From Planctomycetota bacterium (lineage in GTDB: Bacteria; Planctomycetota; Phycisphaerae; Phycisphaerales; SM1A02): a DNA stretch of 64,000 nucleotides. A program made the position numbers and the translations under genes. This document shows positions 10,090-19,442 of the stretch, piece after piece. Each line of letters opens with the position of its first letter. Position 1 is the first letter of the stretch. The notes under the pieces are model-generated. The model did no database searches, was not told the DNA's origin, and saw nothing but the letters and a program-made list of their open reading frames with translations. The DNA is taken from the NCBI GenBank assembly GCA_021414025.1, contig JAIOPG010000002.1, positions 124,001 to 188,000 on the forward strand, given 5' to 3'.

Positions 10090-12069
10090 CTAGATCCGGT
10101 TCAACGCCGCCGCGCAATCATTCGCAAGCGGCTCGATGGAGAGCGGTGCACCGACAGCCTTGCGCATCCACAGATCCGGTGTCAGTCGCCCCAGGCTGGT
10201 GATGCGCTTGGTCTCGCCCGCCAATTCCTTGCCGCGCATGAACGAGCGAATCTGGTGGCTCATGACATGGCCGATCGTGTAGTCCGCCAGGTACAGCGGA
10301 TGCGCCACCATGTGCTGGTACGCCGCAAGCAACCTGTTGCGGTCCTTGCCATGCAGCGGCTCGTAGAAGCGGCTCCACAATTGATCTGCGATTGCGATCA
10401 CCTGGTCTCGCAGTTGCTCAGCGCTCGCTGTGGGATTGGCGTAGATCCATCGCCATGTGTAGAGCTCGAGCAGGCTCGGCCCCGCGATCTGGCACGCGGC
10501 CAGCATGGTTCCCACGGAGTCGAGATCGAAACTTCGCTTCACTTCCTCCGGCTTCTCAAGGCCAAGCACGCGGCGGCCAAGCGACTGGTAGAGGAACGCG
10601 AACGCCTCGGTGCACGCGGTGTTGGGAACATTGCGCAGCAGCGGACGCGGCGCGAAGTGCGTGCTGCAGAGCTGCTCCAGGTTGTGGCCGAGCTCGTGCA
10701 TCGCGGTGTCGAAGCCATCCCAGCCGAACTCGCGGTCCAGGCGGCTGGTGCGAAGCCACGCGCCGTACTCGGGCATGCCCGGACGCATGGCGTGGCCGGA
10801 GCCGCGGGCGATCTCCACGCGGATGCGGCTGCCCAGGAAATGCGAGTCGTCCTTTGAGAAGCCCAGCGACTGCAGAATCTCCGGCAGCTTGCGCTCGAAC
10901 TCTTTCTCGTCGGGGAAATGCTTGGCGACAACGGCGTTCATCTCCTCGGGCGGGCGCGATTCGGCGATGTCCTCGAAGTAGACGTCGTGCGGTTCCAACG
11001 CCCGGCCCAGCCGCTTGCGCAGCCACGCGGCAATTTGCTCGCGCACCGGATGCTCGAGCAGCGAAATCAATAGACGCTCCACTTCAGCCTCGGGAATCTC
11101 GCGGGCCAGGTCGAACTTTCGCGCGATGGCGGTGGGGGCTTCCGGATAGAGCGGATCAAATTGCGCCGCGAGATCGCGCTGCGAATTCCAGAACTGGTAG
11201 CGCACTGCGCCGAGCGTCTCGCCGCACTCGCCGCCGCCGATCTTGTTCGTGTCGGGGTTCCAGTCGTCGGAGCCCTTGCATTCCATGACGGCTTTCGGAA
11301 TGGTCCCGTCGATGTGACGCCCCATGACGCGCATCAACGCGCGCTGCTTTGCCAGTCCGTCGGGGTCGCCGTAGCCGGCCTTGACCTCCTCGCGCACCAG
11401 CCAGTGCGCCAGCAGCTTGCGGTCGGGCTCGAACCATCGCTTGCCCTGCTGGTCCACCATGCGTCCAACGGGAATGTGGAAGCCGCTGACAAACTGGTTG
11501 GCTTCGTGCGTGACCTTGCGAGCGCGATCGGCCAAGTCCATGGGAATGCGCGGGCCGAACGCCTGCGCGAGCCGTGCTTCCGCCCAGCGGGTCGTCGACC
11601 AGGTCGCTCCCTTGGCGAGCATCTCCGCGAGCGTGCCGCGGTCGAAGTTCAGCAGGGCGATGAAGGCGACCTTCTGCCGGTAGAACTGGTCGGAAAGATC
11701 CGGCGCCGGGTCGAACTTGGCCAGCGCGTCGTCGACGCCGGCGAAGGTGTCGGTTTTGACATCGCTCCACCAGCGCAAGTCGCGGCGAATCTCATAGAGG
11801 TGCCCGCCGACGCTTGTGAGCATTTTCTCGAGCCGGTCGAGCAGGCGGGTGACATCGGCTTCGGCAGCGACGAAGTTCGTCGTGCAAAATGTTGTGAAGT
11901 CCTCCGCGGTTCCATCGTCGCTGCGCCAGCGCAGGGCGACCTGCTTCACGCCCGTCTCCGCGCGTTTCTTCGCGGCTTCGCCATGCTGCTTCACCAGTTG
12001 CGTGATGACGGCTTCTGTGGGAAGTGAATTGGCTTTCGACGCGGGAACGGTGGCTTGCGCGCTCTTCAT
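10090..12069 (-). CDS. M3-like zinc metallopeptidase
   Basis: A 659-residue cytoplasmic protein with no signal peptide. The zinc site HELGH lies at residues 458-462, and a third-ligand glutamate sits 26 residues on (ACTEAFAF), the spacing of M3 gluzincins such as oligopeptidase F and thimet oligopeptidase. The overall length and helical character also fit M3. An upstream segment, RKVTHEANQFVSGFHIPVG, and the ending HVMSHQIRSFMRG resemble the family only loosely, so this is a distant member. M3 enzymes cut short peptides in the cytoplasm. It starts at ATG 12069 and is followed downstream by tRNA-Arg. Confidence 0.7.
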   Translation of the reverse strand: MKSAQATVPASKANSLPTEAVITQLVKQHGEAAKKRAETGVKQVALRWRSDDGTAEDFTTFCTTNFVAAEADVTRLLDRLEKMLTSVGGHLYEIRRDLRWWSDVKTDTFAGVDDALAKFDPAPDLSDQFYRQKVAFIALLNFDRGTLAEMLAKGATWSTTRWAEARLAQAFGPRIPMDLADRARKVTHEANQFVSGFHIPVGRMVDQQGKRWFEPDRKLLAHWLVREEVKAGYGDPDGLAKQRALMRVMGRHIDGTIPKAVMECKGSDDWNPDTNKIGGGECGETLGAVRYQFWNSQRDLAAQFDPLYPEAPTAIARKFDLAREIPEAEVERLLISLLEHPVREQIAAWLRKRLGRALEPHDVYFEDIAESRPPEEMNAVVAKHFPDEKEFERKLPEILQSLGFSKDDSHFLGSRIRVEIARGSGHAMRPGMPEYGAWLRTSRLDREFGWDGFDTAMHELGHNLEQLCSTHFAPRPLLRNVPNTACTEAFAFLYQSLGRRVLGLEKPEEVKRSFDLDSVGTMLAACQIAGPSLLELYTWRWIYANPTASAEQLRDQVIAIADQLWSRFYEPLHGKDRNRLLAAYQHMVAHPLYLADYTIGHVMSHQIRSFMRGKELAGETKRITSLGRLTPDLWMRKAVGAPLSIEPLANDCAAALNRI

Positions 12070-12097
12070 GGCCCCATGGTATTCGCCGCCACCGCGT

Positions 12098-12982
12098 TTA
12101 ATTCAGCGGCTGCTCCTGCCACTTTTGGATCTTTTCCTGCAGGCGGGCCACCTGGGGAAAGCGCGACAGGACGCCGGCGCGGTCCCTGGGTTCCGTCTTC
12201 GCGGTCACCACCAGGAGAACCGTGAAGAACAGCGTGAACAGGACGAAGGAGACAAAGCGATCGGCCCAGAAGCGACCCTTCCCGGCGCTGCCCAGCTGCC
12301 GCAGAGCGGCGTAGATCGCGTAGATGCCGCTGCCCACGACGAACCATTGCAGATGAATCCAGGGCCGCAGGGGATCCGTGAAGAGGGCGAGGAGGCACGC
12401 GATGAAAAAAATCTTGAATGCATTCGCCTTGGCAGTCGCGAGCAGGGCCTTGGGATCGGCCCAGGGGGGCCAGTCGCCCTGCAGGATCTTGGCGACATTG
12501 CCCCGAAAAACCTGGCCTCCGCCGCGCCGGGCCTGCACGCCGCGCCGCGGGGGAACACGGCGTTCCGTGCGATTGGCCGCCGCGGCCTGCAGGGCCGCGC
12601 CCTCAGCGGCTGCGGCGAAGAGCTCGTGGCCGGCGGCGTGGGTGGCCAAGTCGGGCCGTGGCCGCGAGGCCCACATGCTCTCCTTCACGCCGGGCTCGCC
12701 CAGCAGCAGGCCGTCGCGCTGGTCGCGAAACTCGACCACGGTCAGCCACCCGCTGGCGATGCTGCGGCGCATCCGGTGGATCGCCTTGGCGTGCTTGCGG
12801 TAGGCGCTGCTCACCGACGCCTCGAAGGCGCCCTCGAAATCCCACGCATCGATCCATTGCTCGCTGCCCGCGGGGGCGATGGAGTCGTCGAGATCCATAA
12901 TGCCGTTCTGGATCAGGAACATGATTTGCGAATGGGGCAGCTGGTCGTGACGACGGGAATCCTGCAGCTTGACCCGGTACAT
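12098..12982 (-). CDS. Hypothetical membrane protein with three C-terminal helices
   Basis: A 294-residue protein from the ATG at 12982; an in-frame TTG at 13021 is possible. The first 50 residues (MYRVKLQDS, then IQNGIMDLDDSIAPAGSEQW) faintly resemble a GYF_2-type domain. A charged Ala/Arg-rich linker follows (about 130-165). Three hydrophobic segments then come near the C-terminus: FKIFFIACLLALF, WFVVGSGIYAIYAAL and FVSFVLFTLFFTVLLVV. The protein ends in a short charged helix. No function recognised. It lies 28 bases upstream of the metallopeptidase in the same direction and may share its transcript. Confidence 0.65.
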   Translation of the reverse strand: MYRVKLQDSRRHDQLPHSQIMFLIQNGIMDLDDSIAPAGSEQWIDAWDFEGAFEASVSSAYRKHAKAIHRMRRSIASGWLTVVEFRDQRDGLLLGEPGVKESMWASRPRPDLATHAAGHELFAAAAEGAALQAAAANRTERRVPPRRGVQARRGGGQVFRGNVAKILQGDWPPWADPKALLATAKANAFKIFFIACLLALFTDPLRPWIHLQWFVVGSGIYAIYAALRQLGSAGKGRFWADRFVSFVLFTLFFTVLLVVTAKTEPRDRAGVLSRFPQVARLQEKIQKWQEQPLN

Positions 12983-13064
12983 TTGTGTCGTGAATCCATT
13001 CACGGCACGAAGTGTAATCAATCGCCCGCGCCCTCACCGACGGCACGCAGGACTTGGATCCCTT

Positions 13065-13418
13065 TTGCTCTGCGCCGGGCTTCGGCCCGCGCTGTTTGTT
13101 GCGCCGCTGCTTGCGCTGCTCTGCGCAATGGGTTGCGAATCGCAATACCAGGAGAATTGGAGCCGGGTCCGCGCGGGCATGACCAAGGAGCAGGTCGAGC
13201 ACTTGCTTGGCCCGCCCAGCAGCAAGTACCAAGCGAAGACCGAGGACGGCAAGGTGATCATCGCGCAGGATCGCTGGCAATACGGCGACAACCTGAGCAC
13301 GCTGGCCACCGGCGCCATGTTCCCGGAGGAGCCGCACCCGCGGGCCTGGTCGATCAAGTTCGACTCGTACGGCAAGGTCACGGAGATTCAGGTTCCCGAG
13401 TGGGAAACGAAAAAATAG
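13065..13418 (+). CDS. BamE/SmpA-like outer-membrane lipoprotein
   Basis: A hydrophobic leader ends in the lipobox AMGC, followed by NWSRVRAGMTKEQVEHLLGPP. That is the SmpA/OmlA (BamE) signature, in which a helix with MTKEQV leads to a GxP turn. BamE belongs to the outer-membrane protein assembly complex, but many SmpA-fold lipoproteins have other roles. No ATG lies ahead of the lipobox. I use TTG at 13065 (117 residues, CAGGA 13 bases upstream), which gives a compact signal peptide; GTG at 12990 is the alternative. It is divergent from the membrane protein gene. Confidence 0.7.
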   Translation: MLCAGLRPALFVAPLLALLCAMGCESQYQENWSRVRAGMTKEQVEHLLGPPSSKYQAKTEDGKVIIAQDRWQYGDNLSTLATGAMFPEEPHPRAWSIKFDSYGKVTEIQVPEWETKK

Positions 13419-13489
13419 TCGGGTGATTGAAATTTGCTCAATGGCGTCATTATGCAAATGTCGCCAACACAGAGGCAGAACTGGCCTGT

Positions 13490-13529
13490 GCAAAGAAACA
13501 GAGCCGACCTTTGCGAGATCGGCTCTGTT
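13490..13529 (-). terminator. Terminator-like hairpin between bamE-like gene and atpD
   Basis: A perfect 11-pair stem (13497-13507 with 13519-13529) around an 11-base loop lies between two convergent genes, 50 bases past the atpD stop. The minus-strand tail is TCTTTG, a weak U-tract, so termination may be partial or bidirectional. Confidence 0.6.
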
Positions 13530-13578
13530 CAATTCAAATTAATTTCTGAAATCGTGTCTCGGAAATTCTGAACCCGAC

Positions 13579-15189
<1,611 letters not shown>

Positions 15190-15417
15190 TCAAGCCCGGA
15201 TATTGAGGAGCCGGCCGCGGGCAAGCCCGGTGGCGACCTCGATCCGATCCGCCGCACGCGTGTAGAACTGCAGCCGATCGGGTCCCGAGCTCAGCAGCGG
15301 CGCCGTAAATGGATCCGGCGCCACCGGAACCCGCGCCGCGGCCATGCCATTCATGGCAGGGGCGGTGGCGACCGGTCGCGAACCGGCAAGCGACAGCATG
15401 GAGCTCTGAATTTCCAC
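15190..15417 (-). CDS. Small hypothetical protein (75 aa)
   Basis: A short frame in the same direction as its neighbours, sitting in the gap between the beta-helix gene and atpD. It starts at GTG 15417 or ATG 15399. The sequence is Ala/Pro-rich at first and ends DRLQFYTRAADRIEVATGLARGRLLNIRA, a helix with alternating charge. A TAGAAT -10-like box (minus strand, 15429-15424) just upstream supports expression. No family recognised. The 168 bases on to atpD hold no other gene. It could be spurious. Confidence 0.35.
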   Translation of the reverse strand: MEIQSSMLSLAGSRPVATAPAMNGMAAARVPVAPDPFTAPLLSSGPDRLQFYTRAADRIEVATGLARGRLLNIRA

Positions 15418-15468
15418 GCAGGGATTCTAACGGGGGTCAACCGGGGTTTGTAAAGATCCCATTCGATC

Positions 15469-16857
15469 TCAGGGTTGTTTCGGCGCTGCCGATGGCGTTT
15501 TTGGAGCCTCAGCGGGATTTTTCTTTTCCGAATTATTCCATCCAAAGGCGCGGGCCTTCTCTTCCACCGGATTGAAGCCATGCATCTCGACATTGGGATT
15601 GATGTCGAAGACCTGCGGGGCCAGCTCCACGCCGAATGGTTTTCCGACGATCTCGAAAGCCGCCGGCAGCTCTTCACTCCACCAAAGATTTTTCTTGAGG
15701 CGAATGGACTCAGGGGGAATGCCGCCGGCGACGGCACTGATCCGCTCGATGCGGCCCGGCACCCAGGTCACCAGATTGTTTTCAAAGGTGACGAAGTTGG
15801 GAACGCCGCACGAGCCATCGGCGCGCCAGACGCACCGGCTGCTCTCGATGATCGAGTTGCTGTCGATGTTGGCGATGTCCACCGAGCCGAGCGAGACGAA
15901 GCAGGACGTGTCCAGCACGGCATTGTGCGCGATCAGAATTCTCCGCGCCGGATGCTGCAACGATTCGTCCGGGACGCTCAGCGACGTGGGATCGCAGACG
16001 CCCAGTTCGAAGGCCGTCTGCACGTTGGGGCCGAAGCTCAGGTACATGCAGGAGATGTCCTCGCAACCCGAGCGAATCGCCACGCCCCGGTATTGCGGCA
16101 GCATTTTGGAGGTATCCAGTTCGCACTGCGAAATGCCCACGCGGCGGCAATTGTCCAGCACAAAAGCCGAACTGTTCCAGCCCCTGATCTTGATCGCGGA
16201 CAGATCAGCCTTCTGGATGGAGCGCAGATAGATCGCGGATTGATTGGTCGACTGGCCATCCTGGCGGATGCGCAGGTTTGACACGATCAGATTCGACTCC
16301 CACGGGACATCCTCGACCACGGGCGCGGCTCCCAGCGTGCCATCGACGACAACCGTCGGGCCCGCGGAATTGCCCACCATCAGATCGCGCAGGATCACAT
16401 TTCGCGGCCGCTGCAGCAGAATGCTGTAGGCCTCTCCCTTGACGTAGGGCGGCGGCTTGTCGGCTTCAGTCTGGTAGCCGCGGATGATGATGGGCTTCTC
16501 GCGGTCGCCGCGAAGATCCGCCAGCGCGAAGGGCAGGTGGATTCCGGGAAGCAATCGCACTTCGTCGCCCGGCAGCAGAAAAGGCGCGAGCGAATTGAAG
16601 GCGACTCCGGGCTCGATGTTGAAGATGCGCCCGCCGAGTGTGTTGAGTCCCGCGACCGGAAAGGGCGGCGTGTTGGTCGCGGCCGGTGCGGTGGCGGAGG
16701 TCGCAGGATTCGTTGGAGGGGCGCTTGTCGGGGAATTTGGTGGCGCACTTGCCGGCTCACCGGGCGCCGTTTGCTGCGCCGAAGCGCAACCCGCGTAGAG
16801 CAGCGAGAGCGTCGCAACGATCGGCATGAGTCGGATGGAAGCGGTGAGGCAATTCAC
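15469..16857 (-). CDS. Beta-helix lipoprotein
   Basis: A 462-residue exported protein. A hydrophobic leader ends in the lipobox YAGC, followed by a Pro/Ala/Thr-rich linker (about residues 28-65) that would span to the surface. The main part opens with FNSLAPFLLPGDEVRLLPGI and proceeds through short beta rungs (IILRDLMVGN-like, LSAIKIRGWNSSAFVLDNC, ANIDSNSIIESSRC), typical of right-handed parallel beta-helices as in pectate lyase or chondroitinase B folds. Catalytic residues cannot be assigned. It starts 9 bases after manA and is the last clear gene of the fabZ-manA operon. It may bind or cleave a polysaccharide. Confidence 0.75.
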   Translation of the reverse strand: MNCLTASIRLMPIVATLSLLYAGCASAQQTAPGEPASAPPNSPTSAPPTNPATSATAPAATNTPPFPVAGLNTLGGRIFNIEPGVAFNSLAPFLLPGDEVRLLPGIHLPFALADLRGDREKPIIIRGYQTEADKPPPYVKGEAYSILLQRPRNVILRDLMVGNSAGPTVVVDGTLGAAPVVEDVPWESNLIVSNLRIRQDGQSTNQSAIYLRSIQKADLSAIKIRGWNSSAFVLDNCRRVGISQCELDTSKMLPQYRGVAIRSGCEDISCMYLSFGPNVQTAFELGVCDPTSLSVPDESLQHPARRILIAHNAVLDTSCFVSLGSVDIANIDSNSIIESSRCVWRADGSCGVPNFVTFENNLVTWVPGRIERISAVAGGIPPESIRLKKNLWWSEELPAAFEIVGKPFGVELAPQVFDINPNVEMHGFNPVEEKARAFGWNNSEKKNPAEAPKTPSAAPKQP

Positions 16858-16866
16858 AGCGAGAGC

Positions 16867-17916
16867 CTAGGCAATGAAGCGGTCCATCGGATCGGGCAGC
16901 GTGATGCGCAGGAAGGTCGTCCCCAGCCCGAGCTTCGCCATGCGTCCTTCGGCGCTGGCCGGAAAGAGCAGCGTTTCCCAGGACTTCGCCGCCACCGGCA
17001 CATCGCCCTCAATGGTGACCGAGCCGCCCAGCACCAGCCAGCAGACCGGCCGCTGATGGGTGATGACTTCCAGGTTGGTGGCCCGCATCGCCTCGATCCG
17101 CTCGATCTTGTAGTGGTCGGTGCGGCAGAGCAGCGTGGTGCGAAAGGCCAGCGTCTGCACCGCCGGCGCCGTGGAGGCATTGCGGATTGGCAGGTGCTCA
17201 AGGCGCTGGCTGCGGCCGAATTGCATGCACGCCATCGCCTGGTCAATGTGCAATTGGCGCGAGGGATCATTGCGATTCCAGTCGAAGACCCGAAAGGTGG
17301 TGTCGCTGGGGGTCTGGATCTCGGCGACGGTGATGCCTTCACCAAGTGCATGGCACAAGCCGCTGGGCAGATCGATGCAGTCGCCCGTCTGCACGCGAAC
17401 CTCCACGAGCAGATCGAGGATGCTCGCCCCGCTGCGCAGTCGCTGCTCGAACTCCGGCTTGGTCACCTGCTCCTTGATGCCGCGCCAGATCATGGCGCCG
17501 GGTTTGGCGGCCAGCACGAACCACGACTCGGTCTTGAGGTGCGCCGTCGGATTGATCGCGGCGTATTCCTCGTTGGGATGCACCTGCACGGAAAGATGCT
17601 CAGCCGCGTCGAGAAATTTCACCAGCAGGGGGAAGCGGCCCTGCGGCGTCAGACGCGCCCGGCCCATCCATCCCTGCGTGTCGCGGTCCACCAATTCATG
17701 CAGGGTTTTTCCGGCGCCCGCGCCGGCCGCGACGCGCGAGCGGCCCTCGGCGATCGACTCGGGCAGATCCGCCAGCTCCCAGCTTTCGCCGATGGGAAGC
17801 TGCCCCGGCGCCGGTGCCTTGAACTTGCTCCATTGGACAAAAGTCTTGCCTCCCCAGGCGCGCCCCTTGGCGATGGGTTCCAGCAGGACGGGGCCGGTCG
17901 GCTTGGACGATGTCAT
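16867..17916 (-). CDS. manA: Mannose-6-phosphate isomerase, type I
   Basis: A 349-residue phosphomannose isomerase interconverting fructose 6-phosphate and mannose 6-phosphate, the entry to GDP-mannose for surface sugars. It has the N-terminal RAWGGK and IGESWELADLP, the metal-binding LSVQVHPNEEYA, a second-metal-site region LPSGLCHALGEGITVAEIQ, and DWNRND before the C-terminal domain. It is the short bacterial form. The start lies 7 bases after the fabZ stop and the gene is followed closely by the beta-helix lipoprotein, so the three probably share a transcript. Confidence 0.92.
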   Translation of the reverse strand: MTSSKPTGPVLLEPIAKGRAWGGKTFVQWSKFKAPAPGQLPIGESWELADLPESIAEGRSRVAAGAGAGKTLHELVDRDTQGWMGRARLTPQGRFPLLVKFLDAAEHLSVQVHPNEEYAAINPTAHLKTESWFVLAAKPGAMIWRGIKEQVTKPEFEQRLRSGASILDLLVEVRVQTGDCIDLPSGLCHALGEGITVAEIQTPSDTTFRVFDWNRNDPSRQLHIDQAMACMQFGRSQRLEHLPIRNASTAPAVQTLAFRTTLLCRTDHYKIERIEAMRATNLEVITHQRPVCWLVLGGSVTIEGDVPVAAKSWETLLFPASAEGRMAKLGLGTTFLRITLPDPMDRFIA

Positions 17917-17923
17917 CGGGGTC

Positions 17924-18397
17924 TTAGAGTTTCATACCCGTGATGCTGCTTTCGAAGACCAGCTTGCCTTCGACGACGCCTTGCACTGTGCAGACGAACC
18001 GCCGCTTGTTGCGCTGAATGAGCCGGCTGAGCAAATAGAAACTGTCGCCCGGCACAACCTGGCCCCGGAATGAGGTGTTGTCGCATCGGGTGAAGCCCAG
18101 AAAACCGATGTCGGGAATGGCCAGGGTCTGCAGAACACTGCACAGCTGGGCTGCGGCCTCGATCATCATCACCCCGGGCATCAGCGGACGGCCGGGAATG
18201 TGGTAGGGAACCCAGAATTCATCCTGGCGGATCTTCTTGACGCCGACACCGCAGGTGATTTCCTCATCCTTCCAAATCAGATGGTCCAATTGCCGCATGG
18301 GACCCGTTTGGGGCAGCAATTTGTCGATGTCCTTGCCCCCGAGTGCCACAGCATTGAGGTCAACGGTGTTCAGATCGATGATGAGTTCGTTTGCCAT
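17924..18397 (-). CDS. fabZ: FabZ-like 3-hydroxyacyl-ACP dehydratase
   Basis: A 157-residue hotdog-fold protein. The active-site block HIPGRPLMPGVMMIEAAAQ contains the catalytic His and, in the following helix, the Glu, as in FabZ. FabZ dehydrates beta-hydroxyacyl-ACP in fatty acid synthesis. Start chosen at ATG 18397; an upstream TTG would add six residues. It leads a short operon with manA. Two FabZ-like paralogues are common in this phylum, so this copy could be a specialised one. It diverges from the Hc1-like gene. Confidence 0.88.
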   Translation of the reverse strand: MANELIIDLNTVDLNAVALGGKDIDKLLPQTGPMRQLDHLIWKDEEITCGVGVKKIRQDEFWVPYHIPGRPLMPGVMMIEAAAQLCSVLQTLAIPDIGFLGFTRCDNTSFRGQVVPGDSFYLLSRLIQRNKRRFVCTVQGVVEGKLVFESSITGMKL

Positions 18398-18470
18398 GGA
18401 GCGGTTTGGCCCCAAAACGAGGCATGGCGGCCAAGATAACCCGGTTGGGACAATTTTGGAGGGTTAGGGC

Positions 18471-18518
18471 TGATATCGAAAAGAGCCGATATCATGGTGC
18501 AGGGGCGGTTTCGCCCCT
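18471..18518 (+). promoter_or_regulatory. Two consecutive hairpins ahead of the Hc1-like gene
   Basis: A perfect 8-base inverted repeat TGATATCG/CGATATCA (18471-18478, 18487-18494) is followed by a 7-pair stem AGGGGCG/CGCCCCT (18501-18518) with tetraloop GTTT. They precede the AGGAG ribosome-binding site at 18536. The first could be a DNA operator, since it contains GATATC half-sites; the second looks like an RNA stem. Confidence 0.5.
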
Positions 18519-18550
18519 TTGACATCTCAAACCTCAGGAGATCAGAAGTC

Positions 18551-18733
18551 ATGGAACACTACGAATTGCTCAAAAAGAAGGTTGAAGCAGCCGCTGAAGA
18601 CATTGCCAAGGCCTGTGGCGGCAACAAGGCGGCGGGAACGCGTGTTCGCAAGGCCATGCAGGACATCAAGGCCTCGGCCCAGGATATTCGGATCAAGGTT
18701 CTGGAAATCTGCCGGCAGCCCCCCAAGGCCTGA
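18551..18733 (+). CDS. Histone H1-like protein (Hc1 family)
   Basis: A 60-residue, Lys/Ala-rich, all-helical protein: MEHYELLKKKVEAAAEDI, then GNKAAGTRVRKAMQDIK and QDIRIKVLEIC. This matches short bacterial Hc1-like histones, in which GNKAAGTRVRK is the most conserved stretch. They are thought to bind and compact DNA. Start chosen at ATG 18551 because AGGAG lies 10 bases upstream; an earlier in-frame ATG at 18494 falls within the upstream inverted repeat. An intrinsic terminator follows at 18820. High expression is likely given its own leader and terminator. Confidence 0.85.
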   Translation: MEHYELLKKKVEAAAEDIAKACGGNKAAGTRVRKAMQDIKASAQDIRIKVLEICRQPPKA

Positions 18734-18819
18734 TCACGGTTCAATTTCGGGGTTTCGATCGCTCGCTGATTTCAGTGCGGTAGCGATTCATTCCGGCAAT
18801 TCAAGAATTCAACATGCAA

Positions 18820-18845
18820 GGAGCCTCTCCGGGCTTCTTTTATGT
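18820..18845 (+). terminator. Rho-independent terminator of the Hc1-like gene
   Basis: Stem GGAGCC/GGCTTC (18820-18825 with 18832-18837, one G-T pair) followed by TTTTATGTTTTT. It ends at the stop of the convergent isochorismatase gene. Confidence 0.6.
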
Positions 18846-18847
18846 TT

Positions 18848-19411
18848 TTAGAAGCAGATCTGCTTGGCCAGATCAAGGCAGGCCTTGAATTTGGGATGCG
18901 TTGAATCCTGCATCAATTCGTACATCGCGGAGAGGGTTCCGGTGGAAATGCCGTTGGCGTGCTCCATTCGCCGAAAGGCCGGGGCGATTTGCGATGCATC
19001 CACGGCCGATATGGCGTCCGTGACCAGAAAAGGCTGCCGGCCGTTGGCGGCCAGATCGAGCACTGTTTGAAGGACGCAGACCTGGGCCTCGATTCCACAA
19101 ATGAGGACCTGCGATCGATTCAGAGAGCGAAGCTGGGCGGCGACCTCGCTGGTGTAGGCGCTGAAACGGGTTTTGGCGAAGACCGGTGTGCCCTTGGGAA
19201 GGAGTCCAGTTATTTCGGGGATCGTTGAACCCAGACTTTGCGGATTCTGCTCGGTCACGATGACTGGGATCGCCAGTTCATTGGCCATGCGCACCAGGAT
19301 GCCGGCATTAGTGACCACGAAATCCCACTTGGCGATGTGCTTGGCGAATTTCGTCTGCAGGTCGACCACCAGCAGTGCGGCATCATTGATTCGAAGGCGG
19401 GGATGAAGCAT
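18848..19411 (-). CDS. Isochorismatase-family cysteine hydrolase
   Basis: A 187-residue alpha/beta hydrolase of the isochorismatase/nicotinamidase superfamily. The catalytic triad is visible: Asp17 in LLVVDLQ, a Lys in VFAKTRFSAY, and Cys in ICGIEAQVCVLQT. The substrate (amide or vinyl ether) cannot be told from sequence; EAQVC resembles the ycaC/MAR1-like subgroup. It lies 31 bases after purB in the same direction and is probably the last gene of the pfkA-to-purB operon. Confidence 0.88.
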   Translation of the reverse strand: MLHPRLRINDAALLVVDLQTKFAKHIAKWDFVVTNAGILVRMANELAIPVIVTEQNPQSLGSTIPEITGLLPKGTPVFAKTRFSAYTSEVAAQLRSLNRSQVLICGIEAQVCVLQTVLDLAANGRQPFLVTDAISAVDASQIAPAFRRMEHANGISTGTLSAMYELMQDSTHPKFKACLDLAKQICF

Positions 19412-19442
19412 CGGGAGTTGTGCGCGGGTCCTGGGGTGTTGG

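Noticed and set aside
9881-10093. A 70-residue frame crossing the tRNA-Arg gene
   Set aside because: It is the translation of the reverse strand of a tRNA (the well-known GWIRTNDP artefact).
12603-13532. 309-residue minus frame overlapping the BamE-like gene
   Set aside because: Out of frame with the membrane protein gene and opposite a convincing lipoprotein.
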